The notes beneath the pieces are model-generated. The model ran no database searches. It worked only from the letters and a program-made list of their open reading frames with translations, and was not told where the DNA came from. DNA of 64,000 nt from Pirellulales bacterium (GTDB taxonomy: Bacteria > Planctomycetota > Planctomycetia > Pirellulales > JAEUIK01): NCBI GenBank assembly GCA_019636335.1, contig JAHBXR010000001.1, positions 362,712 through 426,711 of the forward strand. The letters are read 5' to 3'. This document shows, one piece after another, positions 17,791-25,792 of this stretch; position 1 is the first letter of the stretch, and each line of letters starts with the position of its first letter. A program made the position numbers and the translations under genes.

Positions 17791-17828
17791 GGAATGCTTG
17801 CGACTCCGATGATAGTCGGAGGCATTCC
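17791..17828 (-). promoter_or_regulatory. Two-tier hairpin in the leader of the oxidoreductase gene
   Basis: Outer arms GGAATGC (17791-17797) and GCATTCC (17822-17828) enclose inner arms CTCCGA (17804-17809) and TCGGAG (17816-17821) with a six-base loop. A six-base bulge lies on one side only. The structure is 57-94 bases upstream of the start at 17734. A second copy of GAATGCTTGC occurs at 17752-17761. Confidence 0.35.
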
Positions 17829-18022
17829 AGCAGGCAAACTCTCGAGGAGAGGAGCCGCAAACTAGCGAGGACGAAGCGGGCTTAGCTCGCACCCTGGAGG
17901 TCCTTAGGATCGGGAATGTTGTTCGTTGGAGAGTACGATTCTTGTGAGCTCCGATGCACGGGAACTTTCGGCTCCTCTTGCAATCCCGGAAGCAACGACG
18001 ATTCCTTCACGCTCTCTAACTC

Positions 18023-18649
18023 CTACAACTTCGCCTCCAACTGCTCGATCGCGGAGTCCCCCTTTGCCTGTTCCTGCTCGAGGAGACTCTGAGCATGGAG
18101 CAACTCGTTGTACTTGCTCGCTGCTGGACCGAGGTTCCTCCACCCTTCCTTTGTATCCTTCTTCGCGGTCTCCTTCGCGGCTTCCCACTCTTGCTTCGCG
18201 GTTTCGGTCGCGGTCTTGACCGATTGTATTTGCTGTTCAAGCATCCGCCGACGTCGATAGCAAGCCAATAAATGTTCTTCGATTTCTTCCATGTCGGTTA
18301 GTTCTGCTTCAGCAGGGGGCTGCGCAGGCTGGGTTTCGCCAGCGGCGGCTTCGGGGTCAAGAAGTAGTATTTCATCAGATTCGGCCGGGGCCGGCGGTTC
18401 GGTTTGCGCTGGTGTGAGTTCGTCGTCCAGGGGTGGCGATGGTGCTGTGGCGGCCGGCTCGCGATTCAGTTCGTTACGTATGGCATTAATCGAGCCTTGC
18501 AACTGGCGCACCGTATCTTGCAATCGCTTCAGTTCATTGGCCGTGTAGCCCGCGTTGTCGACTTTCTCACGATCGAAGCCGACGAGGCGATAGCCCGAGC
18601 GTTCGCTTTCATCTTTGATTTCGGCAAAGTCGGTGGCGACCGAGACCAT
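18023..18649 (-). CDS. Coiled-coil protein of unknown function (possibly the shifted 3' part of the upstream gene)
   Basis: From the first ATG this is a 208-residue hydrophilic protein with a coiled coil (about residues 38-62), an acidic proline-rich linker and a second long coiled coil (about 120-208). The frame is open upstream to 18871 without any ATG, GTG or TTG, and the 74 extra codons read like protein (for example SRGWFTVEPGGSVPLG and SIRDLLSQVLRNP). The upstream BlaR1-like frame overlaps this open stretch by 202 bases. A one-base frameshift joining the two is therefore plausible. Function is unknown. Confidence 0.5.
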   Translation of the reverse strand: MVSVATDFAEIKDESERSGYRLVGFDREKVDNAGYTANELKRLQDTVRQLQGSINAIRNELNREPAATAPSPPLDDELTPAQTEPPAPAESDEILLLDPEAAAGETQPAQPPAEAELTDMEEIEEHLLACYRRRRMLEQQIQSVKTATETAKQEWEAAKETAKKDTKEGWRNLGPAASKYNELLHAQSLLEQEQAKGDSAIEQLEAKL

Positions 18650-18669
18650 CGGGTTTCTGAGTACCTGGC

Positions 18670-19074
18670 TCAGTAGATCTCGAATGGACTCTTCCGCAGC
18701 GATGGGGGTCTGGCTCCCGACGCTCGCGCGACCATAGAGAGGTCCCAGCGGTACGGATCCGCCTGGCTCGACGGTGAACCATCCGCGGCTCGGTTGGGCG
18801 TGGGAGATGGCGTCGTCTTGAATTGCGCGAGAAACATCTTCGTGTCGCAGACAGCACGTTCTATCTCGTAGTCAGAAACGCCCGCTGTCGGAAAACTCAC
18901 GGCTGCGACGATCAACAGGAACCAGCAGGCAAGTGCCCCGATGAGCAGGCGATGGCGCGTCTCGGGTTGTCGTGGCGCGATGGCCCACATGACGAGAATC
19001 AGCACCGCCCAAACGAGGAAACCGCTCCAAAGGCTGTGCCAGAGCCAGAGACTGAGATAGTTGAGCTCGTTCAT
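18670..19074 (-). CDS. Short BlaR1/M56-like membrane protein without protease domain
   Basis: This 134-residue frame has two membrane helices (about residues 9-33 and 43-64) with a short basic loop containing RHRLLIGALACWF. This resembles the first helices of M56/BlaR1 sensor proteases that partner BlaI. No HExxH zinc motif is present in any frame downstream. The last 50 residues are proline- and serine-rich and unconvincing. Its ATG overlaps the BlaI stop (ATGA), as for a coupled partner. It could be a reduced receptor, a broken gene, or the front part of a frameshifted longer protein. Confidence 0.5.
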   Translation of the reverse strand: MNELNYLSLWLWHSLWSGFLVWAVLILVMWAIAPRQPETRHRLLIGALACWFLLIVAAVSFPTAGVSDYEIERAVCDTKMFLAQFKTTPSPTPNRAADGSPSSQADPYRWDLSMVARASGARPPSLRKSPFEIY

Positions 19075-19472
19075 TTCGACCCCTTTTGCTTGCGGCGATA
19101 GTTTTCGATGGCTTCGCGAATCGATTCGATTTCCTTGGCGTCGGGTGAAGTCGCCTCGAGCAGGTGCGTGACGAGTTCTTCAGCTGAGCCTTCGAACAGG
19201 CGATCCCAGACGTCGCGCAAAACGCGGCGGCGCACGTTCTGCTGGGCCGATTTGGCGGCGTAGCGGTGCGACTTGCCCTGCCGCTCGCGCGTGACTGCGC
19301 CCTTGTCTACCAGGATGTTGAGCAACGTCATGACCGAGGTGTACGCCCGCTCGCGGCCACTGGCGGTGAGCCGCTCGTGCAGCTCGCGGCCGGTGGCGGG
19401 ACCATGCTCCCAGAGGAGTTTTAATAACTCCAGTTCCGCGGGAGTTGGATGGGGAGATTGCGGCCGTGCCAT
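19071..19472 (-). CDS. BlaI/MecI/CopY family transcriptional repressor
   Basis: The 133-residue protein carries the family winged helix: TPAELELLKLLWEHGPATGRELHERL, then AYTSVMTLLNILVDKGAVTRERQGKSHRY. A helical dimerisation tail ends in a basic segment. BlaI repressors bind palindromic operators and are inactivated by proteolysis from a BlaR1-type receptor. The next gene downstream encodes only BlaR1-like helices. A 22-base palindrome inside its own promoter (19518-19539) indicates autorepression. Confidence 0.93.
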   Translation of the reverse strand: MARPQSPHPTPAELELLKLLWEHGPATGRELHERLTASGRERAYTSVMTLLNILVDKGAVTRERQGKSHRYAAKSAQQNVRRRVLRDVWDRLFEGSAEELVTHLLEATSPDAKEIESIREAIENYRRKQKGSK

Positions 19473-19515
19473 GAGTTTATTCCTGCGAACGAGCCTGTCT
19501 TTTGACTTCGTCCCC

Positions 19516-19545
19516 AGATCTACTAATTCGTTAGTAGATTGTCAA
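19516..19545 (-). promoter_or_regulatory. BlaI-type operator overlapping the repressor promoter
   Basis: ATCTACTAA (19518-19526) and TTAGTAGAT (19531-19539) are perfect 9-base arms around TTCG. On the minus strand TTGACA (19545-19540) abuts one end, and TAGATC, 17 bases further, forms a poor -10 overlapping the other end. The palindrome fills the promoter spacer 46 bases upstream of the BlaI start, the normal placement for an autorepressing operator. Confidence 0.75.
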
Positions 19546-19597
19546 CAGGATTCTCCGCGGCGTCTTTTCTGGGGCGTAACGGGGCGGCGAACCGGAG

Positions 19598-19966
19598 TTA
19601 CGGCGCGTCGTCACGGTGAACGGTAGTCGGAGAGAAGGCGGGAAAGCAGACGGCGATATACTCGGCGCCTCCAGCGTCGGGCGTGCTGTAGCGGATCCAC
19701 TCGCCCGGCTCGGTGACGACGGCTTGGCCGGCACGCACGTCGAGCGTGCCCCCTTTATGTTCCACCCGCAACAAGCCGCGCAACACGACCGAGATTTCGA
19801 GAAACTCGGGCGTTTGGCCCGGCTCCTGCCAGCCGCCGGGGGAGATCATCTTCGCCACGCTTGTCACTTCGTGCGACGAATTGACGCGGCCGATGTACTC
19901 TTCGATCTGCTTCGGTGGCTGGCCAGCGGCTTCGATGCGTGTCGGCTTTTCGATCAGACGTGGCAT
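19598..19966 (-). CDS. Cupin-domain protein
   Basis: This is a 122-residue single-domain protein. The beta-barrel pattern is visible as GGWQEPGQTPEFLEISVVLRGLLRVEHKGG and then VRAGQAVVTEPGEWIRYSTP. The usual histidine cluster of metal-binding cupins is not obvious, since the first motif has glutamates but no HxH. It may bind a small molecule without a metal or be a modified enzyme. It is not evidently part of the BlaI operon: it lies upstream of and separate from the repressor promoter. Confidence 0.75.
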   Translation of the reverse strand: MPRLIEKPTRIEAAGQPPKQIEEYIGRVNSSHEVTSVAKMISPGGWQEPGQTPEFLEISVVLRGLLRVEHKGGTLDVRAGQAVVTEPGEWIRYSTPDAGGAEYIAVCFPAFSPTTVHRDDAP

Positions 19967-20201
19967 GGTTTCCTCGAGTCAATGAAGAAGAATTCCTCAC
20001 GCGGAGGCGCGGAAGGAGGTTGTTGCTCGGTATGGTGCGGCGTCAGTCTAACGGCGAGCATGCAATCAGGCGAATTGCGGCGGGCTGGCGAGCGGGTAGT
20101 GTGCTTGTTTTGTGTGCAGGCCGGCATTGGCCGGGCGCGTTTGGAGCTTTCACGAGCTGTTTGAATCGCTGCTGCGGCCGGCAGCGTGATAGAATGCCGG
20201 T

Positions 20202-20459
20202 ATGGAAGGGCACCTCCCACAGTTTACGCTCCGCCGCCTCTTGATAGTGTTCACCGTCCTCTCGCTCGCAATCGGCGGCGCGGCCTCCTTTTATCGCTGG
20301 GGAAACGGGTTCGTTCGCGAGATCGAACGCGACTATGCGAGAACGCGGATTCTGGAAGAAGGGTGGGATCATCCCCACGTCAGAAAGCTGCTCGGCGACG
20401 CAGAAGTGGATCGCCTGCTGGAGGAGTATCATCACCGCAAGCCCACAATTGTCCCCTAG
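20202..20459 (+). CDS. Small membrane protein of planctomycete type
   Basis: The 85-residue product has one hydrophobic helix (about residues 13-31) preceded by QFTLRRLL. This arrangement (an aromatic QF, then TLRxLL, then a helix) recurs in many small planctomycete membrane proteins. The rest is a charged helical tail (DHPHVRKLLGDAEVDRLLEEYHH). No function can be assigned. No good ribosome binding site precedes the ATG. Confidence 0.5.
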   Translation: MEGHLPQFTLRRLLIVFTVLSLAIGGAASFYRWGNGFVREIERDYARTRILEEGWDHPHVRKLLGDAEVDRLLEEYHHRKPTIVP

Positions 20460-20688
20460 CGTCTGCACACGACTTATTGATGGTTGCGGCGGTAAGTGAG
20501 CCCGAATGTCTTGATCACTGGCATGCTGGCCGGGCTCCCGTTGGTCGCCCTGGGTTCATTGGCAGCGTAGGGGTGAATAAGACCCCCGCCAGTGAACGAT
20601 TCCAGTCGCAATTGCCGACTCGAATCGTTATCGTCGTGGGGTCTTGAGTTGCTTGCCTTGCCACCTGTTTTCTCTACCGCCGCGTCGC

Positions 20689-22002
20689 GTGAGTGTTGAA
20701 TCCAAATCTACCGTCGGTTCGATCGGCACGTCGGATGCGCTGCGTGCTAAAGACGCTGACGTGCGCCAGGCCTCTGAGCAATCGATTGTCTGGACAATCT
20801 GGCTCGTCTATGGCGCGTTCTACTTTTGCCGCACGAATCTGGGAGTCGCGGCCGAGGCGATGAAGTTGCCAGTCCTCGATGGCGGACTGGGACTTACTGG
20901 CGAGCAGGTGGGCTGGATCCTGGCGTCGCTCAAGATCACCTACGGCGTGGGGCAGTTGCTCAACGGACAGATTGCCGAGTTCATCTCGCCGCGCAAGCTG
21001 CTGGCGATCGGCATGTTCGGCTCGGCCGCACTGAACGTGTGCTTCGGCTTCAGCACGGGCTTTTACTTTCTGCTCTTCCTTTGGGCGATGAACGGCTATT
21101 GCCAGTCCCTCGGCTGGCCTCCGTCAGTGCGCGTGATCGGCAATTGGGTGCCGGTTTCGGCGCGCGGCCGGGCGCTGGGCATCGTGGGGACGGGCTACCA
21201 GATCACGCTGGGGCTGACCTATTTCGTGGCGGGCATGTCGGTCTCCTACTTCGGCTGGCGCGGGGCCGTCTTCATCCCCGCTGCAATGCTGGCAGCGGTT
21301 GGGATGTTCATGCTCGTTGCTTTGCGCGATGCTCCCGAAGCGGGCGCCCACCGTGCGACCAGCCGCGTGATCGAGGCTCGCTCAGTTGGTTGGCAGACGG
21401 TCATGCTCACTTTCACCAATCCGGCGTTGTGGCTGCTTGGCTTCACGCTTGGACTGCTGAATGCCTGCCGGTACGGCTTCATCGATTGGGGCGTGGCCCA
21501 TCTCACCAAGGTGCAGGGGGCGGAGATCAGCAAGGCGGCGCTGCAGTACGTCGTGCTGGCGATCGGCGCGGCGGCGGGCTCGTATCTTACCGGTTGGGCC
21601 ACCGACCGTTTCTTCGGCGGGCGACGTGCGCCGGTGATGGTGGGGTTGCTCGTGCTCCTTGCGGCGCTCACGATCGCCTACGAATACGTCTCGCAGATCA
21701 GCGTGCCGGCGACCGTTTTTCTGTTGATGCTGATCGGGTTTTGTATCTTTGGTCCCCAGGTGTTGCTGGTCGGGACGGCGCCGGCCGATCTCGCGAAGCG
21801 CGGCACGCCCGCCGCCGCCGCGGGATTCGTCAACTTTCTGGGCTACATGGGAGCGAGCGCCGGTGATGTCATCACGGGGTATTTCACCGATATGAAAGAT
21901 GGCTGGCAGACGGCGATCTATGTTTGGGCCGGTTGGGCCTTGCTCGCCGCCTGCCTGGCGGCCATCTTGTGGAACGCGGCGCCAGAACGAGAAGCCGCGT
22001 GA
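20689..22002 (+). CDS. MFS transporter of the organophosphate:phosphate antiporter type
   Basis: This protein of about 437 residues has twelve hydrophobic segments. The first is IVWTIWLVYGAFYFCRTNLGVA, which matches the YxxxYxxRxN-like opening of GlpT/UhpC-type carriers. MFS loop signatures follow (LLNGQIAEFISPRKLL and GRALGIVGTGYQITLGL). It probably moves a phosphorylated or anionic small molecule across the inner membrane; UhpC-like sensor function is also possible. Start choice is uncertain between GTG 20689 and TTG 20644, as neither has a strong ribosome binding site. It is followed on the same strand by a nucleotidyltransferase gene 75 bases away. Confidence 0.85.
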   Translation: MSVESKSTVGSIGTSDALRAKDADVRQASEQSIVWTIWLVYGAFYFCRTNLGVAAEAMKLPVLDGGLGLTGEQVGWILASLKITYGVGQLLNGQIAEFISPRKLLAIGMFGSAALNVCFGFSTGFYFLLFLWAMNGYCQSLGWPPSVRVIGNWVPVSARGRALGIVGTGYQITLGLTYFVAGMSVSYFGWRGAVFIPAAMLAAVGMFMLVALRDAPEAGAHRATSRVIEARSVGWQTVMLTFTNPALWLLGFTLGLLNACRYGFIDWGVAHLTKVQGAEISKAALQYVVLAIGAAAGSYLTGWATDRFFGGRRAPVMVGLLVLLAALTIAYEYVSQISVPATVFLLMLIGFCIFGPQVLLVGTAPADLAKRGTPAAAAGFVNFLGYMGASAGDVITGYFTDMKDGWQTAIYVWAGWALLAACLAAILWNAAPEREAA

Positions 22003-22077
22003 AGACGCAGTTCGATTTCAGCGGCGCGCGACAGACGTGCCGCTCTTTCACGTAACGACGAGGCAAAGACGAACCCC

Positions 22078-22827
22078 ATGCAGGCGATCATCATCGGAGC
22101 GGGCCGCGGAGCCCGGCTCATGCCCACCACGGCCGACGCCCCGAAATGTTTTGCCGAGGTGGGAGGCAAGCGGATCCTCGATTGGGCGCTCGAGGCCTTT
22201 CGCCAGAACGGCCTCGAGCGGATCGCCTTCATCGGCGGCTACCAGATCGAGAAGGTGAAGGCGGCTTATCCGGAACTCGAGTTCCGCCACAACCGCGAGT
22301 GGGAGAAGAACAACATCCTCGCCTCGCTCTTTACGGCCGAGGACCTCATGGCGGAGGGATTCATTTGTTCGTATTCCGACATTCTCTACACGCCGCGCGT
22401 CATCGAGCGTGTGCTGGCCAGCCGCGACGATCTTTCGCTGGTGGTCGACACCGATTGGTCGGCACGCTACACCGATCGCACGGAGCATCCGCCCGACGAC
22501 GCCGAGAAAGTCACGGTGAAGAACGGCGCGGTGACGCGCGTCCATCGGGCCATACCTTCCGAGGAAGCGCACGGCGAGTACATCGGCGTGATGAAGGTGA
22601 CCGCCGCCGGAGCGGCTCGCTTGCGCGAGGCGTACCATCGGGCCCGCGCGCAGTTTGCCGGCAAACCGTATCGCGAGGCGGCCTTGTTCGAGAAAGCCTA
22701 CTTGATCCAGCTTCTGCAAGAGATGGTCGAGGCCGGCGAGCGTTTCGCGCACGTCGACACGCCGGGCGAGTATATCGAGATCGATACGCAGCAGGATTTC
22801 GACTACGCCCGGCGAAACTGGAAATAG
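22078..22827 (+). CDS. Sugar- or choline-phosphate-type nucleotidyltransferase
   Basis: The 249-residue protein opens with the NTP-transferase signature AIIIGAGRGARLMPTTADAPKCFAEVGGKR, shared by LicC-like cytidylyltransferases. The segment FRHNREWEKNNILASLFTA and the metal-site YSDILYTP are typical of the phosphocholine/phosphonate cytidylyltransferase branch rather than glucose-1-phosphate enzymes. It would activate a phosphorylated alcohol or sugar with CTP or UTP. It lies 36 bases before the MetE-like gene, so the two are likely cotranscribed. Confidence 0.85.
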   Translation: MQAIIIGAGRGARLMPTTADAPKCFAEVGGKRILDWALEAFRQNGLERIAFIGGYQIEKVKAAYPELEFRHNREWEKNNILASLFTAEDLMAEGFICSYSDILYTPRVIERVLASRDDLSLVVDTDWSARYTDRTEHPPDDAEKVTVKNGAVTRVHRAIPSEEAHGEYIGVMKVTAAGAARLREAYHRARAQFAGKPYREAALFEKAYLIQLLQEMVEAGERFAHVDTPGEYIEIDTQQDFDYARRNWK

Positions 22828-22863
22828 CAGGCGCGACGAGCGCGTCTTCAAGAAAGCGGAACG

Positions 22864-23931
22864 ATGAGCAGCAAGCTACTGTTTCCCACTTCGGTCGTCG
22901 GTTCGATGCCGCGGCCGGACTATGTGAAGGATCTGATCAACGACGAGGCGGCCACCTCGACCGAAGAGTATCCGCGCTTGATGCGGGCCGCGGTCGAAAG
23001 CGTCGTCGCCCTGCAGGAGTGCGCGGGACTCGACGTGCTGACGGACGGCGAATGGTGGCGCAAGAGCTACATCGGCGTGATTGCCGAGTTGGCACACGGC
23101 TTCGAGTTGGGGCGCAATCCGGCCGATGGCCGTCCCTGGACGATCGTCGTCGATCGTTTATCGCCCAAACAGCCCGGTTTCATCGCTCAGGAGGTCAAGC
23201 TCGTCAAGCAGCTCACCAAGCGGGAGATTAAGGCCACGCTCCCCTCGCCGGCGCTCTTGGGCGAGCGGATGTGGGACTCCGAGCGCAGCGCGAAGGCCTA
23301 TCCCACGCGCGAGGCGTTCGTCCGCGATTGCGTGCCGATCCTGCGGCGCGAGCTGGAACTGCTGCGCGACGAGGGGGTCTCGATCGTGCAGATCGACGAC
23401 CCGCACTTGTGCCTCTTTGTCGATGACAGCGTGCGCAAGCAATACGACGACGCCGACCGCGCGGCCGACTTCGACGTGGAGATGGTCAACCAGTTGGTCG
23501 ACGGCGTCTCGGGCGTGCGGCTGGCGGTGCATCTCTGCCGCCGCGCCGGGGCTCGCGTGCGGGGCGAGGCGCAGTTCCGCGGTGGCTACGACCCGATCAT
23601 CGCACAGCTTAACCGGCTCAATGTGCATCACCTGACGATGGAGTTCACCGCCCCGGGCGCCGGCGACATGGCGGTCTTTCGGCAGTTGCGCGAGGATCTG
23701 GAAATCGGCCTGGGTTGCATGAGCTGCGAGCCGGGACAGGTCGATTCAGCCGATGCGATCTTCGGCCGTGTCGAGATGGCGCTCCAGCACGTCGCGCCGG
23801 AGCGGATCACGCTCAATCCCGACTGCGGCTTCGCACCAGGCTCGGCGGCCGTGGTGAGCATCGACGAGGTCTATCGCAAGCTCAAGAACGAAGTGGAAGC
23901 GGCGCGACGTCTGCGCGAGAAATACGGTTAG
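22864..23931 (+). CDS. MetE-like cobalamin-independent methyltransferase
   Basis: The 355-residue protein corresponds to the C-terminal catalytic barrel of MetE. It opens with FPTSVVGSMPRPDYVKDL and has the substrate segment DVLTDGEWWRKSY. Zinc ligands are visible: the histidine and cysteine of VHLCRR, the glutamate of MEFTAP and the cysteine of LNPDCGFAPGS. The N-terminal folate domain of full MetE is absent, so the methyl donor may be something other than polyglutamyl folate. In stand-alone proteins of this kind the true acceptor is often not homocysteine. The company of a nucleotidyltransferase and a transporter hints at a small pathway. Confidence 0.88.
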   Translation: MSSKLLFPTSVVGSMPRPDYVKDLINDEAATSTEEYPRLMRAAVESVVALQECAGLDVLTDGEWWRKSYIGVIAELAHGFELGRNPADGRPWTIVVDRLSPKQPGFIAQEVKLVKQLTKREIKATLPSPALLGERMWDSERSAKAYPTREAFVRDCVPILRRELELLRDEGVSIVQIDDPHLCLFVDDSVRKQYDDADRAADFDVEMVNQLVDGVSGVRLAVHLCRRAGARVRGEAQFRGGYDPIIAQLNRLNVHHLTMEFTAPGAGDMAVFRQLREDLEIGLGCMSCEPGQVDSADAIFGRVEMALQHVAPERITLNPDCGFAPGSAAVVSIDEVYRKLKNEVEAARRLREKYG

Positions 23932-23946
23932 TCGAAGGTCTTCGAC
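23931..23946 (+). terminator. Short hairpin at the stop codon of the MetE-like gene
   Basis: GTCGAAG (23931-23937) and CTTCGAC (23940-23946) are perfect arms with a two-base loop, starting at the last base of the stop codon. There is no T-run, so termination is only a possibility. Confidence 0.3.
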
Positions 23947-24158
23947 CGCGGGAAGCAGCCCGTCAAGATATCGAATCGGCAATGTGCTCCGCTACAGCCG
24001 GCACAACCCCTACAGCCGGACTGGGCCGTGGCAAGGAAGTAGGTCTGCCGCGGCCTATTTGTAGCGGCTAGAGGGATCGCGCCGATGATGCAGTTGCCGG
24101 CCTGGATTCCCGGTAGCCGATCGCTTATCGCCCGACCGAAGGGTGCCGAATCGTGGAA

Positions 24159-24698
24159 ATGGACCGCCTGATGCCCCGTTGCTCGCAACAAGACACCCTG
24201 TGTCGCGCGACCCTGATAATGGCCGTCCTGCTGACGCTGCTGGGGCCACGAACGTCGTTCGGCGTCGATGGCGCGAGGCCTGCGACGTCGTGTTGCCAGA
24301 CTTGCTACCTGCCGAGCGAGCAATGCTGCTGCCCGGATAGCTACTGTCCGAAACCCTTTCCTTGCGTAAAGTGGCAGACGCTCTGTTGTCCCGATTGCTA
24401 TTGCTCGAAGCCGTTGCCGAAGGTCTGCTGGCAGCCGCTCTGCTGCCCCGACAACTACTGCTGCAAGCCATTTCCTGACTTGTGCTACGGACCGGTGGCG
24501 AATTGCATTTGCGGACCGTGCGATCGGCCACACGCTCCGCCACCTTGCGCGACAAAGCTGCCCTGTGGCGACGCGATCGCCAAGTCCGAGCCCGCCGCGT
24601 CAACAGGGGTGGCAAGCACGACTGGCGTGAAGAGGCCATCGACGAAGCCAGCGGCAGCGACCGCCTCGTCGCGCGTGATGCGGATGACCGTGCGGTAA
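24159..24698 (+). CDS. Exported cysteine-rich repeat protein
   Basis: The product of about 179 residues has an N-terminal hydrophobic segment (about residues 17-35), probably an export signal. Three tandem 19-residue repeats built on CCPDxYCxKPxP follow (starting near residues 57, 76 and 95), then further cysteines (CICGPCD) and an alanine/serine-rich tail. More than 20 cysteines lie between residues 45 and 136. This suggests a disulfide-stabilised or metal-binding surface protein. I know no family. GTG 24153 and ATG 24171 are alternative starts. Confidence 0.6.
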   Translation: MDRLMPRCSQQDTLCRATLIMAVLLTLLGPRTSFGVDGARPATSCCQTCYLPSEQCCCPDSYCPKPFPCVKWQTLCCPDCYCSKPLPKVCWQPLCCPDNYCCKPFPDLCYGPVANCICGPCDRPHAPPPCATKLPCGDAIAKSEPAASTGVASTTGVKRPSTKPAAATASSRVMRMTVR

Positions 24699-24713
24699 CG
24701 CGCGCAGACGGCA

Positions 24714-25736
24714 CTACGGAACGCTCTGGGCGGATGTGGGTTTTTCCCAGGGGTAGATGACCCGCCAGTCCTGCTTCATGTCGACGACGTGCCAGCCGCG
24801 CTCGGGGGCCTCGTCGAGGGCGCGCTTCAAGCGACCGATCGCTGAATCGCGGTCGTAGGCCCATTCGCGCTCGGCATCGGTGTGATGCACGATCAGGCCG
24901 AAGCGCGGTCCCGCGCCCGCGGTGGTCCAGCGGAGCATCTCATAGTCGCCGTCCGAATTGCCGAAGGCCGCGATCGGACGATGCCCGATGTGCTGATGAA
25001 TGCCGACAGGCTTGCCGGGGCCATCGTCGATAAAGTTGATCGCCGGCAGGCGAAACAACTGGGGCACGTCGTTCTGCAAGCGGAATTCGACCTTGGCCGT
25101 GCTGCCGACGACGTGTTCGGGCGGAATACCGTAGACGCGCCCCGTCCAGGGGCGCATGAAGTCGATGCCGCCTCCGGAGACGATGAACGTCTTGAAGCCG
25201 CTTGCGCGCAGGAATTCGAGCAGCTCGAGCATCGGCTGAAAGACGAGCTCGGTATAGGGTCGATCGAAGCGCGGATGCCGCGCCGTGGCCAGCCACGCTT
25301 CGACGATCTGGCGAAAGTCGTCGGTCGTCATACCGGTGTGGGTGGCCATCATCATGGCCGTGAGCCCTTTTTCGCCGCCGGCGAGCATGCCCTTGACGTT
25401 TCCCTCGAGCGCCGACTTGAAGGGTTCCTGTGTCTTCCATTCGGGATGCTGCGGCGCCAATCCGCGAACGCGGTAAAGAGCGAACTCGAATTGGAAGTAG
25501 ATCGGCATCTCCGACCAGAGGGTGCCGTCGTTATCGAAGGTGGCAATACGATCCGACGGCGCGACGTAGTCCGGCCCCCCTTCGCGCGTCACGCGCGCCA
25601 CGAAGTCGAGTATCGCCTGCTTGCGCGGGCTCTCGTTCCACGAGAGGAGCGGCTGTTGCGCCATGCCGCGCGTGAACTGGATTGCGAGCACGAGCAGACA
25701 GAAGATCACGATCAACTTGAGCTGAGAAGGACGCAT
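24714..25736 (-). CDS. Exported HAD-superfamily phosphatase-like hydrolase
   Basis: The 340-residue protein has an N-terminal signal or anchor (about residues 6-25). HAD motifs are in order: motif I IATFDNDGTLWSE with the nucleophilic aspartate, motif II FIVSGGGIDFMRP, and motif IV AAFGNSDGDYEML. The spacing fits the phosphoserine-phosphatase-like branch with a helical cap. It probably removes phosphate from a small substrate in the periplasm. It is convergent with the cysteine-rich gene, with 15 bases between stops. Confidence 0.85.
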   Translation of the reverse strand: MRPSQLKLIVIFCLLVLAIQFTRGMAQQPLLSWNESPRKQAILDFVARVTREGGPDYVAPSDRIATFDNDGTLWSEMPIYFQFEFALYRVRGLAPQHPEWKTQEPFKSALEGNVKGMLAGGEKGLTAMMMATHTGMTTDDFRQIVEAWLATARHPRFDRPYTELVFQPMLELLEFLRASGFKTFIVSGGGIDFMRPWTGRVYGIPPEHVVGSTAKVEFRLQNDVPQLFRLPAINFIDDGPGKPVGIHQHIGHRPIAAFGNSDGDYEMLRWTTAGAGPRFGLIVHHTDAEREWAYDRDSAIGRLKRALDEAPERGWHVVDMKQDWRVIYPWEKPTSAQSVP

Positions 25737-25792
25737 GCTTCACCTTGGTTGTCGATCCGAGCGACGGCGTTGCCAACCGATCGGGCCGGCGC

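Noticed and set aside
19997-20019. Second full copy of the 13601-13656 hairpin
   Set aside because: Only a loosely similar string (CTCACGCGGAGGCGCGGAAGG) is present; no second arm was found.
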